Shown: one piece after another, positions 56,363 to 64,000 of the stretch | How positions within the stretch are numbered: the first letter of the stretch is position 1 | Layout of the letters: every line of letters begins with the position of its first letter | Assembly (NCBI GenBank): GCA_019671005.1 | Contig: CM033723.1 | Coordinates: 20,599,254-20,663,253, forward strand | From: Hibiscus mutabilis | Taxonomy: Eukaryota; Streptophyta; Magnoliopsida; Malvales; Malvaceae | Direction: 5' to 3' | Length of the DNA stretch: 64,000 nucleotides | Notes under the pieces: model-generated | Database searches by the model: none | The model's input: only the letters and a program-made list of their open reading frames with translations | Told to the model about the DNA's origin: nothing | Program-made: the position numbers and the translations under genes

Positions 56363-57282
56363 TGATGTGAGCATTCCTCCAAAAGATACAAAAGTCATGC
56401 CACCAGGACCAATTACCTGTTCAAAGGCTAAACAACTCAGGGAAGTACTTTCTCATAAATGTATTTAAGCCTTTGGAGGTCAAATGATCCTAGAAAAGAA
56501 ATTGTGTAAAGTATTACATGTAGACGTGCAATACATTAGATCACACCACATTGTTACCTAAGTTTTAAGTCATTTATTTATCATTGGTAATCATTCACAT
56601 ATTTAATTGCATCTAGTTATATTATTTTGTGCTTCTTGTAGGACATATAATCCACACAAGTGAAGGGATGGAATGGCAGCTCACCTTTAGCTCATTCAGC
56701 TCCAAAACCAGCTCATAAACAGCTCCAATCAGCTCTTAACAGTTCCAATTGATTCGAGATAGCTTAAGGACTCCTAAAGAAAAGCTCACCTAACTAAGGA
56801 TATCTCAATTCAGCTCCTAAACTAAGTTTAGCTCAACTAGCTAGCTAGCTTAGCTCAAGTCAGCTCATGCCTAGCTTGAGGAGCTCATCTCAACTCAACC
56901 TACCACTCCCAGCTCAACACTTGAAGGGACATGTCCCTCCCCAAGGGACACAACTGACTAGCCTTGGAGAGAACATGCTTGGCACCAACATTTGGAGGGA
57001 AAAATGGGTGACAATTGCTTGGAGGGAGGCACAAACCCAGTTGAAGCATCACCAGCCCCTAACCGAACCAACAACAACCCTATACATGCCTTTTCGGCCA
57101 ACTTTTCATCATTGTATTGTGCCCATTCGACCAGCCTTAGAAAACTATAAATAGGGCTGATTATTTCATTTGTAATCACACCTTTGAATTATATAAAATT
57201 ATCTTTGTGAGTTTATCTCTCAAACTTGTTCTTTTTAGAACTATCTGACTTATCAAGCTTCATTGCTTGGGGCGTCTCTTCC
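56363..57282 (+). repeat. E8 3' LTR, first part (theta)
   Basis: TGATGTGAGCATTCC to the E10 insertion point. The pol frame continues into it for about 100 bp (PPGPITCSKAKQLREVLSHK, then a stop at 56468). AGCT array about 56690-56905. TATA box 57146-57153. Continues at 62105. Confidence 0.88.
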
Positions 57283-58499
57283 TGATACATGCATGAGCGG
57301 GGTCAAATTACTAATATTGGACAAGAAGCTGAATTTGTTCGATGCAAACAATAAAAGCCAAAACAGTGCACGCACAGGAGGTCAAAAACGATGCATATTG
57401 GACAAGAAATTGAATCTGTTTGTAAAGTCTGGAAAGTCAGCCAACTTGCGACGAGTTTTTGGATAGGATCCAGGCATTTCTGAGTCAAGTTGTATTCTAA
57501 CAAATTGTCCGTCATTCAGTTACCTTTCCAGCGCATCTTGAAACGCATCAACCGGACATCAGGAACTCAAGATACGTCCAATTTACTGAAGACTGCGCAT
57601 GCAGAAAACTGGATATGGGATTATTACGGGATTTTGTAAAATTCAGCCCAAAAGCTAACATATAAGGCTTTGGACGAATTAAACTTAGCCCAATATATTT
57701 ATTATCATTTAAATTGATGTTTTTAGGGTTTTATATACTTTAGGAACCAGCCACCCAGCCCTTATCAGCTTATAACTTGCCTTATCACCATATTCCTTGC
57801 CACACAAGCACAAGGAGTTTAAAGGCTGTTATTTTTTTTTATTTTTAATTAGATTAGGTTTTCCTTGTTTTAGTAGAAGTTAAATTACTTTGTCTATCCT
57901 TCACCTATAAAAGGATGAAGCCTCCATCATTGTAAGAGAGATTTTCTTTGATTTATGAAATATTTAGTGAGTTTGTTCTTGCAAGTGCTGAGTACTTGTG
58001 CCTTCGAAGTCTTCTTCAACATAAGTTCGACGAGTTCTTGTGAGGGAGATCATCTTCACACTCTTGCTTGCCTAGATAATTGCGTCTAGGAGGGTGGGTT
58101 AGAGCCGCTTGAGGTTGCTTGCTTAGATAATTGCGTCTAAGAGGGTGCCGAGGACAAAACAACAACAATAAATCCGCAAGCCATCTTCACCTTCAACCTT
58201 CACACCATCTTCCATAATTCCATAAACAAAGCTGGAATTTTCAGATTTGTTTTACCTTTCTCTTTCGCAATCTTTTTTAATCTTTTTATTTATATTCTTA
58301 TTTCTTATCATCTAATCATTCATCTTGTCTTTCTTTCTTTAATTATCCAGCCCCGAATCTGAAATTTTAAAGAAACCCCCAACTAGTTTCTCTTGAATTT
58401 TCAGATTTGCCCATACTTTTCTTGATTGAGTCTAGAGCTCCTAGTTCTTGCAACAACTTGATTGAAGGCTTCCAAATCCAAGATTGCGCTACTCTATCA
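57283..58499 (+). repeat. E10 5' LTR (beta)
   Basis: 1217 bp, TGATACATGCATGAGCGGG to CGCTACTCTATCA. TATA box 57906-57912. The double hairpin is at 58071-58141. Confidence 0.93.
58071..58141 (+). other. putative double-hairpin RNA element, beta version
   Basis: Unit 1 58071-58090 (stem CCTAGA/TCTAGG, loop TAATTGCG) and unit 2 58122-58141 (stem CTTAGA/TCTAAG, same loop). Each is followed by GAGGGTG or AGGGTG. It begins about 165 nt after the TATA box, so it lies in the transcribed part of the LTR. The C-G to T-A change between the units keeps pairing. Repeated in all alpha, beta, gamma and delta LTRs that keep this segment. Confidence 0.6.
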
Positions 58500-59338
58500 T
58501 TTGGTATCAGATTTGGGACGATTCTTGGCAAGAATTTTTGGCGTTTTTGGAAAAAAAAAAACTCGAAAATTAGGGAAAATTTGTCAAAACCAAAAGAGTG
58601 AATTTTGAGCTGAAAATTTCCAGATCAGATCTACACCATTGGAGAAGTCACCACACAAAATTTCAGAATTTTTGGACTTCAAGAACTCCTCGAACGAAGT
58701 TGATAAAGTTTCAGCCAAATTAGGGTTTTCCCCCTACTACCTATTTTCATTATTTTTTCTTCAATTTTCATTATATTCAGTTTATTTACCTTGTAAAAAG
58801 AAAAAAAATTAAAAAAAAAAGAAAAGTGAAGAAAAGTGAGAAAGCTCATACCTAGCCACCAACCACCATCAAGAATCATCAAGATCACCATCATCAACCA
58901 CTACAAGCATCACATTGAAGTGGATTCAACATTTGATTTCTTCCTTCAAGTTGTTTATGGGTTTTGGGGTTATCATCTTTCTAGATTAAATTTTTCTACT
59001 CTTGGTTTTTTAAGTTCCTTTGTTTTGCTTTTTCTTTCTTCTATTACGCCATTAACACCTTCTCTTTTCTGGTGTGAGTAGGACAACAAAGTTGCATTAC
59101 AATCCTTCTTTCTTGCAACTATATTCAATTGGTGTCAAGCCATTTCATTGGACTCCTAGTACAATTAGGACTCATTGTTAGGATTAAACTCCGATTGTAA
59201 CTTGTTGACTTGTGGCAGGAAGGTCTTTAAAGAGCACGATATTGGTTTACTTGCCTTGCTAAATATTTATTCTTGGAGTGTTTAGTGAGATTTCTAGTTT
59301 TCTTTTGCTTTTTACCTTTTAAATCTGAGTGTTTCAGG
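58500..59338 (+). other. E10 primer site and leader
   Basis: Primer site TGGTATCAGA at 58502-58511. Noncoding leader with A-rich runs near 58548 and 58798-58825, ending TTTTTACCTTTTAAATC and GTTTCAG just before the gag ATG, which resembles a plant 3' splice site. Confidence 0.75.
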
Positions 59339-61243
59339 ATGTCAGAAACGAGTAACGACAAAGAACCACATTAGGTGACTCTTAAAGAAGTTTCGGATAC
59401 TCTCAATAAACTTGAATGGACTGTAACCTCATTGGCAACCAAGATTGAGCACAATGATACAGTCGTGACCGCAATCACTCAAACAATTGGGAGATTAGAA
59501 ACCACTGCTATCGCAAGTGATACTAAGGAGCCTAAGCGTCCAAATCTTGTTCCCATTCAGAATAGACGCCAAAACCCCTTACATAGGCACAATCATCGCA
59601 TAGAACCGAGACGAGCAACAAACACCTTAGCCAAGCCAAATATCATTGTACCACCTTTTCAAGGAAGGTATGACCCTGATGCTTATTGTGACTGAGAAAA
59701 TCGAGTTGATCTTCTATTCGAGCATTATCAATGTCCCGGAGAGGATCAAGTTCCACTGTTGACTCGTGAATTCACTGAATATGCATCCATTTGGTGGTTC
59801 CAATTGGTTCGCAATCGGTGTCTCAATAGAGAAGCTAAGATAACCTCATGGGGAGAACTTAAAAAAGTCATGCGAGAACGATTTGTTCCCCCATTATATC
59901 AACGAGAGATCAAACAAAAGTTACAAAGGATCCGACAAGGCTGCAGAACTGTTAATGAGTATCTCAAAGAAACGGAATCATTGATGCAAAAAGCCGTCAT
60001 ACAAGAGGATGAAGAGGATACAATGACTAGGTTTGTTATCGGACTCAATGACAACATTCTTGAGGTACTTGAACTCAAAACCTACTACACCCTTCAAGAG
60101 GCATTCCAATTTGCCATGACAATCGAAAAGTACATCAAAGATCGACAACGATATCGACAGAAGAATTATCACTATGACAAAGGTACCACTCAACCTTTAT
60201 CTCATTCTAATTCTTCGAAACCTTTGCTCGACTCAAGTAGACCAAAGCAGAAAATTGAAACATCCAAGTCATTGGACAAAACCAAGACAAAAATCCCCAT
60301 GTTGACGGAAAACACACAAACACTCAAACAAGAGGATAGTGATAATGAACACATTAGACAAGATGACAATGCTTCTAATCCCTCATGTGAAGTAGTAGGC
60401 CCACTTGCTATACTCTCATCACCTCCCCACAAAGAAAGTAAGTGTAATTCTAACACTTCATTTGATTCTTGTCCTATCATTCAGTTAGAAACACTTTCTC
60501 CTCTACAGAAATTGTACATTGATGATAATTTTTGTGAGACGGATATGGGATGTGAGATACAAAAGACTGAGAGTAAAGAGGCCGAGAGTCAAAAAAGTCA
60601 AATTAACGGCCCAAATTTGGTGAGTGAAAATACATATGAGGTAAAAGTCACACAAAGCCCAAAAGAAAAAGACAAGAAAAAAAATGCGACGAGTGATTTC
60701 GTTTTGACTAATCCTTACAAATGTTCGAGTAGTGCTGTCTTATTTTTTCAGGATTTTGTTGAACCATTGAGAGGAGCTCAATTACATCACTCCACATACA
60801 ACAAAGAAGCCTTTTCAATTGAAGTTGATGATTGTTCTCTCATTGCCGATTTAGATTCAAGGACGAATCCTTTTGAGGAGTGGGGGAATGATACATGCAT
60901 GAGCGGGGTCAAATTACTAATATTGGACAAGAAGCTGAATTTGTTCGATGCAAACAATAAAAGCCAAAACAGTGCACGCATAGGAGGTCAAAAACAATGC
61001 ATATTGGACAAGAAATTGAATCTGTTTGTAAAGTCTGGAAAGTCAGCAACTTGCGACGAGTTTTTGGATGGGATCCAGGCATTTCTGAGTCAAGTTGGCT
61101 CTAACAAATTGTCCGTCATTCAGTTACCTTTCCAACGCATCTTGAAACGTATCAACCGGACATCAGGAACTCAAGATACGTCCAATTTACTGAAGACTGC
61201 GCATGCAGAAAACTGGATACGGGATTATTACGGGATTTTGTAA
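59339..61243 (+). pseudogene. E10 gag fused to tail T1; two nonsense codons
   Basis: One frame of 635 codons from MSETSNDKEPH, broken only by TAG at 59372-59374 and TGA at 59693-59695 (a Trp codon in relatives). The 494-codon stretch from 59759 is fully open. Order: gag N-terminal coil (LNKLEWTVTSLATKIEH), capsid (WWFQLVRNR, MTRFVIGLNDNILEVLELK), serine/lysine linker to TQTLKQ, then tail T1: DSDNEHIRQDDNASNPS, SSPPHKESKC, YIDDNFCETDMGCEI, KEKDKKKNATSDF, DFVEPLRGAQLHHSTYNKEAF, DSRTNPFEEWGND. E1 instead continues at TQTLKQ to a zinc knuckle. The frame enters the 3' LTR for 355 bp. Role of T1 unknown. Confidence 0.82.
60875..60888 (+). other. E10 polypurine tract
   Basis: GAGGAGTGGGGGAA next to the 3' LTR; it also encodes EEWGN of the conserved end. 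Confidence 0.85.
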
Positions 61244-62104
61244 AATTCAGCCCAAAAGCTAACATATAAAGCTTTGGACGAATTAAACTTAGCCCAATAT
61301 ATTTATTATCATTTAAATTGATGTTTTTAGGGTTTTATATACTTTAGGAACCAGCCACCCAGCTCTTATCAGCTTATAACTTGCCTTATCACCATATTCC
61401 TTGCCACACAAGCACAAGGAGTTTAAAGGCTGTTATTTTTTTTTTATTTTTAATTAGATTAGGTTTTCCTTGTTTTAGTAGAAGTTAAATTACTTTATCT
61501 ATCCTTCACCTATAAAAGGATGAAGCCTCCATCATTGTAAGGGAGATTTTCTTTGATTTATGAAATATTTAGTGAGTTTGTTTTTGCAAGTGTCTGATTA
61601 CTTGTGCCTTCGAAGTCTTCTTCAACATAAGTTCGACGAGTTCTTGTGAGGGAGATCATCTTCACACTCTTGCTTGCCTAGATAATCGCGTCTAGGAGGG
61701 TGGGTTAGAGCCGCTTGAGGTTGCTTGCTTAGATAATTGCGTCTAAGAGGGTGCCGAGGACAAAACAACAACAATAAATCGCAAGCCATCTTCACCTTCA
61801 ACCTTCACACCATCTTCCATAATTCCATAAACAAAGCTGGAATTTTCAGATTTGTTTTACCTTTCTCTTTCGCAATCATTTTTAATCTTTTTATTTATAT
61901 TCTTATTTCTTATCATCTAATCCTTCACCTTGTCTTTCTTTCTTTAATTATCCAGCCCCGAATCTGAAATTTTCAAGAAACCCCCAACTAGTTTCTCTTG
62001 AATTTTTAGATCTGCCCATACTTTTCTTGATTGAGTCTAGAGCTCCTAGTTCTTGCAACAACTTGATTGAAGGCTTCCAAATCCAAGATTGCGCTACTCT
62101 ATCA
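60889..62104 (+). repeat. E10 3' LTR (beta)
   Basis: 1216 bp; TATA box 61511-61517. Small differences from the 5' LTR, including TTGTATTCTA against TTGGCTCTA near 61097. Confidence 0.93.
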
Positions 62105-62504
62105 CTTCCTTTCCACCATACTTCAGGTTCTTGGTTCTCTATAACCAATGGGTCTAAACATCTACCACCCTCAAAGATATTCTCCTAAAGATTGGGTCTA
62201 TGTTCTTATAATATAGGTTCTTCTTTTGAATCCTTTGAATACTATCATCATTTTCCATTTCATTCCATCACTTTCTTTCACCAATTCCATCACCATATCT
62301 GTATCTGCCCTTAAACACTTCCATTTCCTTTCTTATCATTTCCCTTCATACACCACCCTAAACTATTCCGTACCCTACCCATCCCCTATCTTTCCTTCAT
62401 CATTTCATCCCTAAAGCAAACGGATTACAAGGCTTGCTTGCATTCAAGATCGGGACAATCAAAGCTTCTCTCAGCAAAGCCATTTGGAGAGTTGGAGCGT
62501 ATTA
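62105..62504 (+). repeat. E8 3' LTR, second part (theta)
   Basis: Begins with the duplicated CTTCC and matches 43770-44168 of the 5' LTR. It ends GTTGGAGCGTATTA; AAGAT follows at 62505-62509, the E8 target duplication. Confidence 0.9.
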
Positions 62505-62509
62505 AAGAT

Positions 62510-62955
62510 TATTTTAAAGATATGGAGATGGCAATGATACGAGCAAATGTGGAGGTGCTATAGTATGTGGACTTAGAAGAATTGGTTCACTTAGCTATGA
62601 AGGTGGAACAACAATTTAAACGTAAAGGTACGTCCCAAAACAACTCTTCTACTTCTAAATGGAGTCAGAATTCTAAATGGGGACAAATTGCTCCAAAAGC
62701 GCCATACAAAAGCAAATTAGTTCAAGGAAAACGTTGGGACTTCAAAACCCAATAAGACTGTTGATGAGAACAAAGGAAAGCCACAAGCTACACCAAATTG
62801 ATCCAGGGATATTCAATGCTTCAAATGTCTTGGAAGGGGACATGTAGCTAGTTGGTGCCCAAATAGGCATACTATGGTGATTCGAGGAAGTGGCGAGATT
62901 GAATTAGAATCAGAAAAAGAAGTTGATGCCATAAGTGAAGATGATAAGACTTAGA
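62510..62955 (+). pseudogene. E7 gag, C-terminal part with zinc knuckle
   Basis: Resumes YFKDMEMAMIRANVE, a short loss and a stop, then YVDLEELVHLAMKVEQQFKRK (62-codon frame 62567-62755), a basic serine-rich segment, a shift, and zinc knuckle CFKCLGRGHVASWC at 62817-62858, followed by the acidic IELESEKEVDAISEDD. The order is the same as E9. Confidence 0.8.
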
Positions 62956-63360
62956 CCCTCCCGCGACTAGCAACCAGAGAATATCTTTCATACACGCTGC
63001 CATATCAATGGGACGGTATGTTTTGTGATTATCGATGGAGGAAGTTGTACTAATGTTGCCAGCACTTTAATGGTGGACATAATTGGATTGGTGACAACAA
63101 AACACTCACACTCGTATAAGCTTCAATGGCTTAATGATGGTGGGGAATTGAAGGTGACCAAGCAGGTACTCTACCATTTTCCATTAGTAGATACAAGGGC
63201 GAGGTCCTATGTGATGTTGTACCCATGCACACCAACCACTTACTTTTGGGGAGGCCTTGGCAGTTCGATCGAAGAGTGAATCATGACGGATATAGTAATC
63301 GATACTCATTCACTTTTGAAGGAAGGAAGCACACGCTAACCCCTTTATCACCGTAGCAAG
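62956..63360 (+). pseudogene. E7 protease
   Basis: RISFIHAA-like start, VIIDGGSCTNVAS at about 63025-63062, LMVDIIGLVTTKHS, WLNDGGELKVTKQV; a shift near 63165; then NHLLLGRPWQFDRRV and HTLTPLSP in another frame. The 84-codon frame 63025-63279 is open. Confidence 0.8.
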
Positions 63361-64000
63361 TACACAATGATCAATTACATTTGAAAAAGAGTTTCCAAGG
63401 ATTAAAAGAAAAAGAAAAATAAAATGATAGGAAAAATGAGCGAGAGAATGAGAGAAAACAGTAAGTACTAGTAAAAACGGGAAGGGAAAGTGTGAAATTG
63501 AAAGCGGGGGAGAGAAGCTTAAAATGAGCATATATGCAAGGGGTAGTGAAATTAGAAAATGTGTTTTGGCGAGGCAAACACTTTTTGTGCTTTGTACAAG
63601 GAGAATTTTTTAAACACAAACAAACTCGATGCAACATTGCCTTCTTCTATTGTTTCTCTTTTGCATGATTTTGAAGATGTTTTACCCGATGAGATTCTAG
63701 GAGGTTTACTTCCTATTCGTGGCATAGAACATCAAATCAATTTTGTGCCTGGTGCTACATTACCTAATCGACCAGCATATAGGAGTAACCCCGAGGAAAC
63801 AAAAGAGTTACAACGACAAGTTCAAGAATTGATGGAAAAGACTATATTCGAGAGAGCTTAAGCCCATGTGTCATTCCTATACTGTTGGTACCCAAGAAAG
63901 ATGGGTCATGGCACGTGTGTGTGGATTGTCGAGCAATAATCAGATCACAATCAAATATCGACATCCTATACCATGCCTAGATGATATGTTGGATGAATTG
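63361..64000 (+). pseudogene. E7 linker and RT N-terminal part, cut by window end
   Basis: A charged linker (lysine/glutamate-rich, many small indels) leads to the 100-codon frame 63559-63861: LYKENFLNTNKLDATLPSS, LLHDFEDVLPDEILGG, RGIEHQINFVPGA, NRPAYRSNPEETKELQ. A shift at MEKTIFERA (relatives MEKGYIRES) breaks it. RT fingers follow to the end: SPCVIPILLVPKKDGS, VDCRAI, ITIKYRHPIPCLDDMLDEL. The catalytic YFDD lies beyond the window. Confidence 0.82.

Larger units (their letters stand above)
57283..62104 (+). mobile_element. E10: beta element, non-autonomous, TSD CTTCC
   Basis: 4822 bp, flanked by CTTCC at 57278-57282 and 62105-62109, inside the E8 3' LTR. LTRs 57283-58499 and 60889-62104. 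The internal 2389 bp hold primer site, leader and one long gag-tail frame. No zinc knuckle, protease, RT, RNase H or integrase. Same design as E5. Confidence 0.95.
42857..62504 (+). mobile_element. E8: theta element, gag-less, hosting E9 and E10
   Basis: 5' LTR 42857-44168, primer site TGGTAATTAGAG (44171-44182), leader, protease, RT and the start of RNase H to 46504; E9; rest of RNase H and integrase 54812-56350; purine tract AAAGAAGGGGG (56352-56362); 3' LTR 56363-57282 plus 62105-62504, split by E10. Target duplication AAGAT. The 5' LTR is 1312 bp; the rejoined 3' LTR would be about 1315 bp and ends ATTA instead of ATCA. LTRs are visibly diverged, so E8 is older than E9. Confidence 0.9.
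42408..64000 (+). mobile_element. E7: Ty3/gypsy element hosting E8, both ends incomplete
   Basis: gag N-terminal part at 42430-42856, then E8 (42857-62504), then the rest of gag, protease and RT to the window end. Target duplication AAGAT at 42852-42856 and 62505-62509; the gag motif SVED continues into YFKDME across it. The 5' LTR and primer site are missing; the eta LTR abuts instead, possibly the family's own LTR rearranged. The 3' half lies beyond the window. Confidence 0.82.

Overview
This window is eukaryotic, almost certainly nuclear DNA of a eudicot plant. It is AT-rich and built almost entirely of nested LTR retrotransposons. I found no host gene, rRNA, tRNA gene, CRISPR array or bacterial-type operon. 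The autonomous elements are Ty3/gypsy: protease, RT (YFDD), RNase H, then integrase, with a tRNA-iMet-type primer binding site (TGGTATCAGAGCCT) and 5-bp target duplications. The RT wording (MCVDCRAINQITIKYRHPIP type), the lack of a chromodomain, and a pol reading frame that runs into the 3' LTR resemble the CRM clade of chromoviruses. That clade call is from memory, not a search.

I label LTR families alpha to iota. All begin TGAT and nearly all end ATCA. alpha: LTR about 1.04 kb with only 204 bp of internal DNA. beta: about 1.2 kb. gamma: about 1.04 kb. delta: a 0.87-kb solo LTR. epsilon and zeta: 1.35-1.47 kb, AGCT-rich U3. eta: about 1.2 kb. theta: 1.31 kb, AGCT-rich. iota: 1.72 kb.

Layout. 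1-9910: element E1, with broken gag-pol and chimeric alpha/beta LTRs, joined internally to an alpha LTR array. 9911-11449: minus-strand epsilon-type LTR holding a solo alpha LTR. 11450-17979: gamma element E2 and an adjoining partial copy, interrupted by an eta LTR that itself holds a minus-strand solo LTR. 17980-20085: minus-strand zeta-type LTR fragment split by a Copia-like solo LTR. 20086-29011: epsilon element E3, interrupted by a solo delta LTR, a minus-strand alpha mini-element and an inverted-LTR insertion (E4). 29012-32562: noncoding insertion. 32620-37215: minus-strand beta element E5. 37230-41200: minus-strand zeta element E6. 41201-42407: minus-strand eta LTR. 42408-64000: element E7, cut in its gag by theta element E8 (42857-62504). 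E8 is in turn cut in its RNase H by the young iota element E9 (46505-54806) and in its 3' LTR by beta element E10 (57283-62104). Target duplications fix this order.

How the parts relate. E9 is the only element with every module; its damage is mostly single-base indels and its LTRs are nearly identical. E1, E7 and E8 are decayed gag-pol copies. E2, E3, E5, E6 and E10 lack RT, RNase H and integrase and carry family-specific tail reading frames instead. alpha elements keep little more than primer site, polypurine tract and LTRs. These would need proteins supplied in trans.

Most worth attention: the inverted-LTR insertion with a perfect target duplication, the chimeric two-promoter LTR present at both ends of E1, a covarying double hairpin in the transcribed part of four LTR families, conserved tail frames in the non-autonomous elements, and four TATCGATAC pairs at exactly 20-bp spacing.
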